From Butyrivibrio sp. (GTDB lineage: Bacteria; Bacillota; Clostridia; Lachnospirales; Lachnospiraceae): 64,000 nt of DNA. Shown here one piece after another: positions 35,880 to 46,285 of the stretch. The position numbers and the translations under genes were made by a program. The stretch spans positions 68,351-132,350 of the forward strand of contig JAFSQI010000106.1 of assembly GCA_017446685.1 (NCBI GenBank). Reading direction: 5' to 3'. The first letter of the stretch is position 1; the number at the start of each line of letters is the position of its first letter. Under the pieces are notes generated by a model. That model was not told where the DNA came from. It did no database searches and saw nothing but the letters and a program-made list of their open reading frames with translations.

Positions 35880-38360
35880 ATGGGAAGCTTTGATAAGGAT
35901 ACAAATAATAAGCCGTTCAAAAGCTACAGTGAATACATGCAGTTTGTTTTTGACTGCGTAAACGGTTGTCTGGACGCATATATTTCAAAAATGAAAGTTA
36001 CTTTTGCCAATGGTGAAGGTGGCTATAAAAACGTGCTATATCCTGATATTGAACTTGCGGGAGATGCCTGTAAAAACAGATTGGCTTCTTCTTATAAAGA
36101 AAGGTTTGGAAAAAACAAAACTTCATCAGATGATTCTGATTCAGACATTTCCTCTGAAAATGATGATTTCGATTTTGATTTTAATCCAAAATCTGATGAA
36201 GATGATTTTTTTGGTACAGGTCTAAGTGATTCAGATGAAGACGATAATAGTTTATCTGATGATGAAAGCGATATAGATGATGAGTTATTAAAGCTTCTTG
36301 GAAGTTTTGCTGCAGATAACGGTATTGAAGATGAAAATGATAGTGATAATGATGACGATGAAACAGCTATATCTGATGATTTATGGGATGAAATAGAGAA
36401 AGATTCCAAAATACCTGTTCTTGAAAGATTACAGATTATTGATGAAAGAGCTGAACTTACAATAAATGAAGGTATAGAGCTTCCATTCTATGAATTATGT
36501 AAAAGACTTAAATTTGAACCTTTTACCAAGTTCTGTTTTGCCTGTGGTATTCTTTCGTCCACTCAAACTGATTATGCTGGTGTTTTTCATATTATAAATG
36601 AGAATGGTTCACTTTCTGCTCCGACTATAGAATCTGCTGCAAAGGTTTTCTTTGGTTCGGAGTTTTCAATTACAAGGGCTTATGGTGATATGAGTGCTTG
36701 CCTTGAACAGCTTCTTCCTGTATTGCCTTTACAGGTAATGGGAAGCATGCCTTTTTCAACTGTAGTTTCTCCGGATAAGAGAATGATTGACTTTTTGTTT
36801 GGTAGAAATCCGCTGTTACTTGATGAAAATTACAGCAGATTCATATATATGCTTACAGATGATAAAGAGCTTGACCCTGTTATGGCGAATGATGGAAGGC
36901 TTGAGGCCATGAAAATTTCTTATCAGGATGGTGTCAGGATTTTCTATTATTATGGTGATGAAGGAAGCGGAAGAAGATTTTTCGTAAAACATTTTTGCAA
37001 AGATAACGGTTTAAAGGCTATAGCTATCAACTGTAAAAAGCTTTTTAACTATGATTATCAGTTTGTAGATAAAGCACTTTGGTCGGTTACAAGAGAATGT
37101 ATTCTTGCCAAAGCCTGCTGCTGCCTTACTGAGCTTACTTATAGGGATGAAGAAAAAGAGAAGTTCTTTGGCTACATGGATCTTGCCTTTTCTAAGCTTA
37201 CTGAAAAAGATGTTCTTGTTTTTGCCATGAGCAAGCTTTTTATTGATTTCAGAGAGGTAACAAAAAGTACATTTACTGACCTCGAATTGCCAACACCAAG
37301 TACCGGTGAACGCCAGGCATGTTGGGAATATTTTGCTAATGGATATGAACTTGCTGAAGAAGTTGATCTTTTGGAAATGTCTACTAAGTTCCTGTTTACT
37401 GCAGGAAAAATCCATGATGCACTTGTTAAGGCAAAATCTCTTTCAAATATGGATAAAGAGGAAAAAATTTCAAGAGCCAGTCTGTTTAAAGGCTGTTATG
37501 CCCAGATGAGTTCTGAGCTTTCTCAGAAAGCTACACGTGTTGAAGCCAAATTTGGCTTTGATGATATTGTAATGAACGAAACTCAGAGAGAAACTATTTT
37601 ACATGCTATTGAGCAGATGACTTATAGAAAACAGGTATATGAATCCTGGAACTATACTCGAAAATATCCATATGGTCGTGGACTTACGGTTCTTCTATTC
37701 GGTGCTCCAGGTACAGGTAAATCCATGATGGCTCAGGTTATTGCCCATGAGCTTAATCTTGAACTTTATCGTGTTGATATATCAAAGGTTGTTGATAAGT
37801 ATGTCGGTGAAACCGAGAAATCATTATCAATGATTTTTAGAGAAGCCAAAAAATGTAATGTCGTTTTGTTCTTTGATGAATGTGACACTATTTTTGCCAA
37901 GCGTTCAGATGACGGCGGATCAAACCAGGCATCAGCCAACAATAAAACCGCACTCTTGCTTCAGGAAATGGAAGCTTATGATGGAGTATGTGTACTTGCA
38001 ACAAACTATAAGCACAATATAGACCCTGCGTTCTTTAGACGTATGAAATATATCGTAGAATTCCAGTTCCCGAATGTAGATACCAGAGAAATGCTTTGGA
38101 GAACTACAATTCCTAAAGATACACCGCTTGCTGATGATGTTGATATCAGATTTCTTGCTGAGAAATTTGAATTTGCAGGTGGTAATATCAAGAACTGTAT
38201 TCTTAATGCTGCATTTCTTTCAGCAGCAGATCCGGATGCTGGTGGACAGGTTCATATGAGACATTACTTGAATGCTATAAAATATGAGTTTGTTAAAGTT
38301 GGTAAGGTATTTACAAAATCTGATTTTGAGCCATATGCAGAAGAAGTTGGACTTGCATAA
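35880..38360 (+). CDS. Second CIS-associated AAA+ ATPase, acidic linker
   Basis: 826 residues and a paralogue of the ATPase at 57-2084. The C-terminal AAA domain (about 595-800) is complete: Walker A GAPGTGKS, Walker B VLFFDECD, sensor 1 LATNY, RRMKY, and closing EFAGGNIKNCILNAAFLSA, which parallels FSGGEIKNIILNAVF of the first enzyme. A preceding AAA-like domain has a decayed P-loop (YYGDEGSGRRFFV). It differs from its paralogue by a long Asp/Ser-rich disordered stretch (about 80-165). In other CIS a single ATPase of this kind closes the cluster; two suggest divided tasks such as assembly and cargo loading. It ends the core CIS operon. Confidence 0.9.
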   Translation: MGSFDKDTNNKPFKSYSEYMQFVFDCVNGCLDAYISKMKVTFANGEGGYKNVLYPDIELAGDACKNRLASSYKERFGKNKTSSDDSDSDISSENDDFDFDFNPKSDEDDFFGTGLSDSDEDDNSLSDDESDIDDELLKLLGSFAADNGIEDENDSDNDDDETAISDDLWDEIEKDSKIPVLERLQIIDERAELTINEGIELPFYELCKRLKFEPFTKFCFACGILSSTQTDYAGVFHIINENGSLSAPTIESAAKVFFGSEFSITRAYGDMSACLEQLLPVLPLQVMGSMPFSTVVSPDKRMIDFLFGRNPLLLDENYSRFIYMLTDDKELDPVMANDGRLEAMKISYQDGVRIFYYYGDEGSGRRFFVKHFCKDNGLKAIAINCKKLFNYDYQFVDKALWSVTRECILAKACCCLTELTYRDEEKEKFFGYMDLAFSKLTEKDVLVFAMSKLFIDFREVTKSTFTDLELPTPSTGERQACWEYFANGYELAEEVDLLEMSTKFLFTAGKIHDALVKAKSLSNMDKEEKISRASLFKGCYAQMSSELSQKATRVEAKFGFDDIVMNETQRETILHAIEQMTYRKQVYESWNYTRKYPYGRGLTVLLFGAPGTGKSMMAQVIAHELNLELYRVDISKVVDKYVGETEKSLSMIFREAKKCNVVLFFDECDTIFAKRSDDGGSNQASANNKTALLLQEMEAYDGVCVLATNYKHNIDPAFFRRMKYIVEFQFPNVDTREMLWRTTIPKDTPLADDVDIRFLAEKFEFAGGNIKNCILNAAFLSAADPDAGGQVHMRHYLNAIKYEFVKVGKVFTKSDFEPYAEEVGLA

Positions 38361-38367
38361 ATATATG

Positions 38368-38397
38368 TTGCCGTTTTGAACGGTTCAATCGTATAAA
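38368..38397 (+). promoter_or_regulatory. Putative promoter with an internal operator-like dyad
   Basis: In the gap after the second ATPase, TTGCCG (38368-38373) and TATAAA (38392-38397) are 18 bases apart. Between them lies the perfect dyad TTGAAC-G-GTTCAA (38376-38388), the position of a repressor site. The same half-site appears in the inverted repeat at 2207-2243. The remaining leader to 38516 is AT-rich and shows nothing else. Confidence 0.4.
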
Positions 38398-38516
38398 AGA
38401 ACAAATATTTTTTATAAAAAAATACCATGGATTAATAAATAGAAAAATCCGAAATAAAATAAAGAACAAAATAATATAAAAGGATTGTTTTTTTGGAAAA
38501 TTATGAGGGGAAAATT

Positions 38517-41500
38517 ATGAAAATAAAAAAACAGTTCCGGAACCTGAAAACAGGAGCAAAAAGACTCTTTGTCGGTATGTTGATTCTTAGCCTTGTATGT
38601 ACATGCACGGGAATAGGGTCTTTATTTGCATACGCAGAAGAGGAAGTTAAACCTTTATCTCACAATTTTGGCGGCTGGCAGTCTGATGGCGAAGGCGGTC
38701 ATTTTCGTGTATGTACAGATGAGGGATGTTCGGAAACAGATGGAATTTACAGCCATAATTACAGTTGGGTAGATAACGGAGACGGTACAGAGTCTAATAC
38801 ATGCGTAGATTGTGGCTATGTTTCTGAAATACGAAATAATGAAAATAATAATGATCAGAATAATATTCCTGAAGATACTCTTCATGAGCATTCTTATTCA
38901 TATACCACCAATAGTGATGGAACACATACTGTTACTTGTGAAAGCTGCGACTATTCAGAAACAGAAAGCTGTGATTTTGGCGAACCTGTTACAAATGAAG
39001 ATGGGACAGCTACAAAAACATGCAGTAAATGCGGATATCAGATAACAGAAGCTTCTGATGATTCTGCATCAGAAGCTTCCAGCAGTATACATGTTCATGA
39101 TTTTACATGGAAATATATAGACGAGGAAGGACATGCACTCGTCTGCTCAGTATGCAATGAGGTTGATAATTCTTCATATGCTGCTCATCACGTGGATCCT
39201 GATGCAAAATGGGAACCTGAATCAGAAACAGGTACAGGATATCATGTAAAAAAATGCGTTGAGTGTGGCGAAGTTGCAGCCCGCGAAGAATGCACTTTTA
39301 ACGATGAAGGAATATGCACTGTTTGTGGTGGTACCAAACAGACCCCCATGTTGTTAAGAAGTACAGCTCATTCATTAAATGATGTAATATTTGATCCTAT
39401 CAGTGGTACTGATTCGGTTGATACTGTTGATTTTTTGGATTCAGGTGATTCTTTTTCTGAAGCCTATACTTTGACATACAATGGTCAGACTCTCGAAAAA
39501 GATGTAGATTACACAGTAACTTATGATTCTGGAGCTGATGATGTTTCTTCTGCAGGTCAAAACTATACAATTACATACACCGGAATCGGATTATATTACG
39601 GTACAGTAACAAAAACTATTAATGTAAGAGAGCCCGGTCTTGTGTATGAAAAAATAGATGGTTCAAGAGTAACTACACTTGAATCCTATTTTGATGAAAA
39701 AGTAATTATTTCTTATGGAGATACCACACATCTTATAAAAAATGGAGAAAACGGAGAGTGGGTAAGTCAGATTACTGTTGATTCTATAGGAGATAACAGT
39801 TTAGATATTTATGTAAAAAATGCTAATCGCAATCATATCATAAAAAAATCAATATCATTTAAAATACTTGTTCCGCTTGATTCAACGCAAATGACATATA
39901 CACTAAAGAACGGAATAGTTTTAGATGGTGATTCAATAAATTATGCAGCAAGTTCTCCTGGTGAGTATTCAATTTTTTCAAATCCTTTTACACTAAAATA
40001 TAGGGGGAATGAACTTGTTGCAGGAGAAGATTATACTGTAGAAACTGACTTTCCTTCATCTAATCCAATCGCCGGTAAGAATTATACACTTACCTATAAG
40101 GGAAATGAATCAAAAGGTTACAGAGGAACTTTGTCTAAATACAGTATAAGTATTGATAATCCGGAAATTACGTTTACAGGTAATTATGCCGATGCATCTA
40201 TTCATTCATATTATTTGACGGCTTCTTTACAAATTACAGATGGTTATTTCTTTAATCTTGGAACAACCGAATCTATGGAAGCTTCAAAGACATATACAGA
40301 GTTTAAAGAATATTCTGATATATGTTATGTAAAAAAAGAAAGCAATACATATTATTTTGTAAAAGAGATTCCAACATTTTCAATTGTTCGAAAGCCTATA
40401 AATGATGCATCAATATCTTTTGATAGAAACGAAAACGGATCTTTTACATACATTTCGAATGAAGATAACGGTTATGATGTTGATTATGCAAAATCCACCT
40501 CTACGGATTATGCATCAGCATTTATTCTTCATGACAATATCCAGACTGAATCTTCTAATATGCTGGTAAAAGATACAGATTATACTGTAGAAATTTCATC
40601 ACTTCCTACTTATTCGGAATCCGGACTTGATTATAAAGTAGGAGATAAATATGAGATAAGATATACAGGAATCGGTAAATATACAGGTACAGCTACAAAG
40701 TATATAACTGTAAGTGATCCTGTAATCACTTATGATGGTGGCGAAAAAGCTGATTATTATACTGACAGAGTAGAAATAAAAGCAGATGGTTATAAACTGA
40801 AAATAAAAAGTGATCAGTCTGCTAGCTATACGGAATCAATTATTTATTCAGAGGAGGGTAAAAATTCTTTTGCTGTAAGTCTTTGTAATAAAGCTTCAAA
40901 TAAGTATATATGGACAACTATTGAAAATCTTGCAATCGGAACAAGTCTTGCAAGTAGCGAAGTAACTGTTGAAATAGTTGATGAATATGCTATAAATGTT
41001 TCTCAAACAGAAAAGTATATTGATTTTTCAAAAGTAATAAAGTATGAAGATGCAATTAAAGTTTATTATAACGATAATGGAACAAAAAAAGAGCTTAAAC
41101 AGGGTGAAGACGGTCATTATACTGTAATAGATCCGGGACTTTCTAATGTCGTAGAAGCTCCACAAAATGGTCAGGTTTATCCCCTTGTTTTAAATGCTAC
41201 AGGTAAAGCTGTTGACGGAAAGTGCTTTATAGGTACACGAAATGTTAATATCAAAGTGAATCCGGTTTCTGTAGGATATGCAAATAAAGATGATAATACA
41301 TACACAGACAGTCCTAAAAGCGTTTATGTAGATGGCATAACCCTTAAGTCAAATAATGATGACTATGAAATTGGTCGTTCAACAACCAATTTTAATTCTG
41401 ATGTCGAATATAATGTGATAGGAAATAATCAGAATGTAGTAGTTTATTTTAAATATACGGGTAACGAAACAACACATATAATTAAGCAGACTTTAACAGG

Positions 41501-44500
41501 TATAAATATTATTACACCTGTAGTTATGTTTGACGGTAAGCCTACTATGAGTTCTTACTATTATTCTAATGTAGAACTTACTGTTCCCGGATTTAAAATT
41601 GTAAATATAAATCCTATAGGAAGTACGATTATTAATGAGAGCTGTTCTTCTTATTTATATGATGTAATAGGTAATAATCAATCTCTTACAATTAGTGTAA
41701 AAGAAGAATCCGGTATATATACAGAGACTTTAACACTTCCTGTTATTACAGGTTTAAATATAAAACAATATTTTGATATTCCTGTACAGTTTAATGGTAG
41801 TAATTGGAAAGAATGGTTTAAAGAAAATGTATCAATTACCGCAGAGGGGTATAGATTTTCTATATATGGTACCGATAATTACAAGGAAACATATACAGTT
41901 ACAGCAGAAGGAGAAAATGTAGTATCTCTTGCAGCAAAAAAAATAAGTGATAATTCTGTTCCATCGGGCAGTCCATATGATTTTACAATAAACATTGATA
42001 AAACTGCTCCAACTGGCAAAATAGTCATTGATGGATTAGCTATTTCTGATTTTGCTGACAGCAGCAGTATTGTAAAAAAAGTTGATGAAGGTACAGAAAT
42101 ATCTATAACAGGAGAAGATACATTATCCGGTGTAGATCACATTATGTATTTTATCTCGGAAACCTTTTACAGTAATAAGAACACACTTTTAAGTGCTGTA
42201 CCAATTAGTTCATCATCAAAATGGAGTATATATAACGATGCCAGTAAGCCAACTATCAAAGCTAATGACAAAAACTATATTTATGTAGCTATCTTTGATA
42301 AAGCAGGCAATGTAACTTATATTTCTTCCGGACTTATTGGTTGTGATCATATTGGCTCAACAGGACAGATAACTGTTGGAGACTATACCAGTACTGAATT
42401 TAAAACAGAAGAAGATGCAGGTAAATATTTAAGTTCTTCCAAGAAAGTAATAATTGGTGGTGCAAACACTGTTTGTGGAATAGCAAGGATAGACTATTAT
42501 ATTGGAGAAAAATATTATTCTTCTCCTGAGGCACTTGAGGCTGCTGTAAATAATTCCTGGATTAAATATTCTGCATCTTCAAATATTATGATAGAAAAAG
42601 ATAAGGTGAGTTATGTCTATGCCAGAATTACTGACAATTTTGGTGGAACACTTTATCTTTCCACCGTGGCATTTATTTATGATTCAAAGGCTCCTGTAAT
42701 TGATAACGTAAGCATACAGCCTAATTCAGCAAATAATGAAGCAGAAGTTACACTTACTGTTAAAGATACAGTAAGCGGCGTCAAAGACATAAAGATGTAC
42801 TATGCAGTTAAATCTACATCTGTTTCAAAACTTACAAAATCAGATATCTTGGCGCAGGGCAAATCATTGAAATTTGAAGTTTCTGAAGAAGGCTTAGCGA
42901 CAGCAAAAGGAACTGCAGTAAATCTTTTGACCGACAAGATTTATTCATTCTTCTTTGTAGCTGTAGATAAAACAGGTAATGTAAGTGAAATTACTTCCAA
43001 AGAGCTTGCAAATGGAATAACTGCTGCAGATGGAAAAATTGAAGTTGCAGATTATACAAGTACTACCTTTAAGACGACAGATAGTATTGAATTGTCTTTA
43101 AATACTCCTGAAAAAATAACTATTTCAGGTAATTCAAATACTGTAGGTGTAAAAAATATTGAGTATATTATTTCCGATTCATATTATGGTTCAACTTCTG
43201 AAATAGAACAGCTAAATGAAGGTAGTTCTACATGGAAAAAATATAATGACTCAAGCAAACCTGTTCTTATTCAAAATAAGAAAAATTATATTTATGCCAG
43301 AATAACAGATAATCTTGATACACAGACATATTTATCTACAGGGGCAATTATTTATGATACTTTGGCTCCTATTTTGGGAACCCCTGATATTACACCTACA
43401 TCTGATTCAACAGGAGCTGTAATTACTGTTTCTGCAAATGATATGTTGAGTAAGGTGGATTTCTTTAAGACTATATACGTAGAAAAAACTACCGATATGG
43501 TTACGCCATCAGCTTCAGATGTCATGGTTTCCGGAACTGAAATAAAAGTTACCAGTGAATCAGAAGGAACCTCCGTAGGTTCGACTACACTTGAAGCTCT
43601 TACCAAAAATAAGATTTATGTTGTATACGTTATAGCAGTTGATAAAGCAGGTAATATCAGTGAAGTAGTCTCAAAAGAGTATGCACATGGTTTAACAGCA
43701 GCAACTGGCTCAATAACAATAGACGACTATAAAAGTACATCCTTCCAGACAACTGATACAGATGTTCTTTTTACCAATACTTCAAAGAAAGCAACCATCA
43801 CAGCAGGAAACAGCGTAGCAGGTATTAAATCAATTGAATATTATGTCAGCGATACTTATTATGCAACTACAGAAGATTTAAATGTTGCAATCAAAGAAAA
43901 GAATTCAGCCTGGAAGACGTATTCTTCAAGTTTAAAACCTGAAACAGTAAAAGATAAAAAGAATTATATCTACGCAAAAATAACTGATAACTCCGGATCG
44001 ATATCATATCTTTCAACCGGTGCAATTGTTTACGATACAGTATCTCCAAAGTTTACAACATTTACTGTTGGTGATGGCAATGAAGCTACAAGTAAAATTG
44101 TTGTATTTGGCGGAAAAGATACAATGAGTGGAGTCAATCGTTTCAAACTGATGTATAAAGAAAAGACTTCCGATAAAATGACACCTCCTGACAAAGAGGA
44201 GATTTTCAATAATGGTATTTATGTTGAAACAAAGTCTACATCTGGTGAGGAAGCTGCTTCAAGTTATACAATTACGGATCTTGAAAGTGGAAAAGCATAT
44301 GTATTTTTCGGTGCTGCAGTAGACAGAGCCGGAAATATTAGTGAAATATCAAGCCAGGAAACAAGTGGAACAACAAGTTCCAGCTCAGGCTCCGGTTCAT
44401 CATCTTCATCTACTGCCGGAAATAAGTCGGGTACTTCATCACTTACACCTGCGCCAAATGGAATTGCAGGTGGAGGAAACTCAGGAGGTGGCGCTAAGGG

Positions 44501-45353
44501 CGGAAATTCTTCTGAAGGTAATAAGTCATCGACCAAACAAACAACAACTGACAGAATTAATAATACCAAAATAAACAGAGAACCATATATTTCAAATGCT
44601 ACAGGACACACAATGATTGGTGCAATCAATACAAGTGGATGGAACAAAATTACATCAGAAATAAAAAAAGCTGATAATGGTGCTGTTATTTCTGTAGAGA
44701 TGGCCGGTTTGTCGAATGTTCCAGATACATTACTTGATAATTTACAATCAAGAGAAGATGTAGAAGTAAGATTGCAGATGGCAGATGATGTTGAATGGTC
44801 AATTCAGGGTTCTGATGTTAAAGCGGATGGAATTAAGAATGTTGATCTGGGAGTAACACTTGGAAGCAAGAATATTCCTCAGCAAATTTTGAATGATGTT
44901 GTAGGAACTTATCCACACGTAGAGTTTTCTATCAATTACGACGGCGAACTTGGTTTTACTGCTACAATTTCTGTTCCTGTTGGAATTAACAACGCAGGCA
45001 TGAATGCAACGTTATATTATTACGATGCTGAGAAAAAGGAACTTCAACAGACTGGTACTTCAATTGTAGATAGTCTGGGATTTGCAAGATTTTCAATGAC
45101 ACACTGTTCTGATTACACTGTTGTATTAAGTACTGACAAGCTTATTACTGATTCAGGTTTGTACAGTTCAGAGATAACTGAAGCCACAACAGATGTATTT
45201 GAGGGAACAAAAATAAGAATTACTGATTTCTTTGGAATATCAGGAAGTGGAAGAATATGGCTATTTTCTATAGCTATTATAAGTGCAGTACTTAGCGGTT
45301 TCATTTTATTCCTGCCTTCATTCCAGAGAAAAGATGATTTTGATATTCTATAA
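38517..45353 (+). CDS. Giant surface protein with CxxC repeats and Ig-like repeats
   Basis: 2278 residues from the ATG at 38517, six bases after GAGGGG; a TTG at 38493 is in frame but poorly placed. It has a signal peptide ending near LFAYAEE. Residues about 35-280 carry four to five units with CxxC pairs (TCVDCG, TCESCD, TCSKCG, VCSVCN, KCVECG), as in other clostridial surface proteins. Next come YxLTYNGxxLxxxxDYTVxY-type beta domains. Four longer units follow (about 1160-1950), each opening near a DYTSTxFxT phrase and containing YIYARITDN and LSTGAIIYD. A Ser/Gly-rich linker, a folded C-terminal domain, a membrane segment (WLFSIAIISAVLSGFILFLP) and a short RKDDFDIL tail end it. It is probably an adhesin; a link to the CIS is only positional. 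Confidence 0.72.
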   Translation: MKIKKQFRNLKTGAKRLFVGMLILSLVCTCTGIGSLFAYAEEEVKPLSHNFGGWQSDGEGGHFRVCTDEGCSETDGIYSHNYSWVDNGDGTESNTCVDCGYVSEIRNNENNNDQNNIPEDTLHEHSYSYTTNSDGTHTVTCESCDYSETESCDFGEPVTNEDGTATKTCSKCGYQITEASDDSASEASSSIHVHDFTWKYIDEEGHALVCSVCNEVDNSSYAAHHVDPDAKWEPESETGTGYHVKKCVECGEVAAREECTFNDEGICTVCGGTKQTPMLLRSTAHSLNDVIFDPISGTDSVDTVDFLDSGDSFSEAYTLTYNGQTLEKDVDYTVTYDSGADDVSSAGQNYTITYTGIGLYYGTVTKTINVREPGLVYEKIDGSRVTTLESYFDEKVIISYGDTTHLIKNGENGEWVSQITVDSIGDNSLDIYVKNANRNHIIKKSISFKILVPLDSTQMTYTLKNGIVLDGDSINYAASSPGEYSIFSNPFTLKYRGNELVAGEDYTVETDFPSSNPIAGKNYTLTYKGNESKGYRGTLSKYSISIDNPEITFTGNYADASIHSYYLTASLQITDGYFFNLGTTESMEASKTYTEFKEYSDICYVKKESNTYYFVKEIPTFSIVRKPINDASISFDRNENGSFTYISNEDNGYDVDYAKSTSTDYASAFILHDNIQTESSNMLVKDTDYTVEISSLPTYSESGLDYKVGDKYEIRYTGIGKYTGTATKYITVSDPVITYDGGEKADYYTDRVEIKADGYKLKIKSDQSASYTESIIYSEEGKNSFAVSLCNKASNKYIWTTIENLAIGTSLASSEVTVEIVDEYAINVSQTEKYIDFSKVIKYEDAIKVYYNDNGTKKELKQGEDGHYTVIDPGLSNVVEAPQNGQVYPLVLNATGKAVDGKCFIGTRNVNIKVNPVSVGYANKDDNTYTDSPKSVYVDGITLKSNNDDYEIGRSTTNFNSDVEYNVIGNNQNVVVYFKYTGNETTHIIKQTLTGINIITPVVMFDGKPTMSSYYYSNVELTVPGFKIVNINPIGSTIINESCSSYLYDVIGNNQSLTISVKEESGIYTETLTLPVITGLNIKQYFDIPVQFNGSNWKEWFKENVSITAEGYRFSIYGTDNYKETYTVTAEGENVVSLAAKKISDNSVPSGSPYDFTINIDKTAPTGKIVIDGLAISDFADSSSIVKKVDEGTEISITGEDTLSGVDHIMYFISETFYSNKNTLLSAVPISSSSKWSIYNDASKPTIKANDKNYIYVAIFDKAGNVTYISSGLIGCDHIGSTGQITVGDYTSTEFKTEEDAGKYLSSSKKVIIGGANTVCGIARIDYYIGEKYYSSPEALEAAVNNSWIKYSASSNIMIEKDKVSYVYARITDNFGGTLYLSTVAFIYDSKAPVIDNVSIQPNSANNEAEVTLTVKDTVSGVKDIKMYYAVKSTSVSKLTKSDILAQGKSLKFEVSEEGLATAKGTAVNLLTDKIYSFFFVAVDKTGNVSEITSKELANGITAADGKIEVADYTSTTFKTTDSIELSLNTPEKITISGNSNTVGVKNIEYIISDSYYGSTSEIEQLNEGSSTWKKYNDSSKPVLIQNKKNYIYARITDNLDTQTYLSTGAIIYDTLAPILGTPDITPTSDSTGAVITVSANDMLSKVDFFKTIYVEKTTDMVTPSASDVMVSGTEIKVTSESEGTSVGSTTLEALTKNKIYVVYVIAVDKAGNISEVVSKEYAHGLTAATGSITIDDYKSTSFQTTDTDVLFTNTSKKATITAGNSVAGIKSIEYYVSDTYYATTEDLNVAIKEKNSAWKTYSSSLKPETVKDKKNYIYAKITDNSGSISYLSTGAIVYDTVSPKFTTFTVGDGNEATSKIVVFGGKDTMSGVNRFKLMYKEKTSDKMTPPDKEEIFNNGIYVETKSTSGEEAASSYTITDLESGKAYVFFGAAVDRAGNISEISSQETSGTTSSSSGSGSSSSSTAGNKSGTSSLTPAPNGIAGGGNSGGGAKGGNSSEGNKSSTKQTTTDRINNTKINREPYISNATGHTMIGAINTSGWNKITSEIKKADNGAVISVEMAGLSNVPDTLLDNLQSREDVEVRLQMADDVEWSIQGSDVKADGIKNVDLGVTLGSKNIPQQILNDVVGTYPHVEFSINYDGELGFTATISVPVGINNAGMNATLYYYDAEKKELQQTGTSIVDSLGFARFSMTHCSDYTVVLSTDKLITDSGLYSSEITEATTDVFEGTKIRITDFFGISGSGRIWLFSIAIISAVLSGFILFLPSFQRKDDFDIL

Positions 45354-45359
45354 ATAATT

Positions 45360-45390
45360 CGGGATTCCTGCATTCTTCGTGGGAATCCCG
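45360..45390 (+). terminator. 9-bp stem-loop, no T-run
   Basis: CGGGATTCC (45360-45368) pairs with GGAATCCCG (45382-45390) around 13 bases. GAAAATTGGGGG follows, which includes the ribosome binding site of the next gene rather than a T-run. It is more likely a partial attenuator or an RNA processing site than a full terminator. Confidence 0.45.
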
Positions 45391-45412
45391 GAAAATTGGG
45401 GGAAATAACTAT

Positions 45413-46285
45413 ATGGCATCAATTGCAGAAATTACTCCGGGAAATATAAAAGTATTTTATGACTTTATACCGGATGTTTTAAAAGCTGATGTTAGCAACA
45501 ATAATTTACATTACTATGGAGTTGAAGAATCTGGTGAAGCCAGTGGTGTTATCATATTAAGACAAATAAATGACACTGCTGAGATAAAATATATTTATAT
45601 TCTTCCGTATCTTAGGGGTACCGGACTTATAGATATCGCACTCAATTCTCTTTTTTTTAATCTAAAAGATGAAGGTTATAATTATCTATCTATGAGATTT
45701 TTGCCAAAGGAATATCCAATGCTGAACAGCATAGCCAAGAGATTTGATTTTGAAGTCAAATCTCTTGACTATGCTTATTTTAAATTTGGCAAACAAGATA
45801 TCATGAAGAGCAAAGCCTCAAATTTTGAACCAAAGAATACTATCAGAATGAAATATCTTCCAAAAAATAAAAAAGATTCTCTTATGAAACTTATAAAAAA
45901 GAATATAAGCTTATATGGGAAAGATATAATAACAGGCAAAATGTATGAGGAATTCAGCATTGCATATATGGATGGTGATACACCTAAGGGTGCTCTGGTC
46001 GTAGAAAGTCCTTCACCATCAAATCTTCCGGCAGTAGAAGGTTTGAAGAGCTATCCAGAACCGGGAACATACGATATAACACTTTTTTTTGTCGGTTCTT
46101 CAAAGCTTCTTGCTCCAATGCACCTACTTGGAAGTTTATGCAAAATCTTACAAAAAGAACTTCCTGATAATGTTACAATGACCGGATATTTTCCGGAAGG
46201 GCATGTTGTCAGGCTAATTGAAGGCGTACTTGGAATAACCGGAAATCACGAAGTTATGGCTAAACTTGACTTGGGGGAATTATAA
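45413..46285 (+). CDS. GNAT-family N-acetyltransferase
   Basis: 290 residues. The N-terminal half is a GNAT fold: ASGVIILRQINDTAEIKYIYILPYLRGTGL contains the strand and the acetyl-CoA binding turn (LRGTGL, a variant of the R/Q-x-x-G-x-G/A loop), followed by a helix and FEVKSLDYAYFKF. The C-terminal half (about 145-290) may be a second, degenerate GNAT domain (ALVVESPSPSNLPAVEG ... TLFFVGSSKLLAPMHLLGSL). The substrate is unknown. It lies between the giant surface protein and the protease-like protein and runs directly into the latter (stop 46283-46285, ATG 46286), so the two are likely co-translated; it could modify or neutralise the neighbouring protein. Confidence 0.7.
   Translation: MASIAEITPGNIKVFYDFIPDVLKADVSNNNLHYYGVEESGEASGVIILRQINDTAEIKYIYILPYLRGTGLIDIALNSLFFNLKDEGYNYLSMRFLPKEYPMLNSIAKRFDFEVKSLDYAYFKFGKQDIMKSKASNFEPKNTIRMKYLPKNKKDSLMKLIKKNISLYGKDIITGKMYEEFSIAYMDGDTPKGALVVESPSPSNLPAVEGLKSYPEPGTYDITLFFVGSSKLLAPMHLLGSLCKILQKELPDNVTMTGYFPEGHVVRLIEGVLGITGNHEVMAKLDLGEL

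Noticed and set aside
45360-45390. Hairpin as a full intrinsic terminator.
   Set aside because: No T-run follows; the ribosome binding site of the next gene comes directly after.
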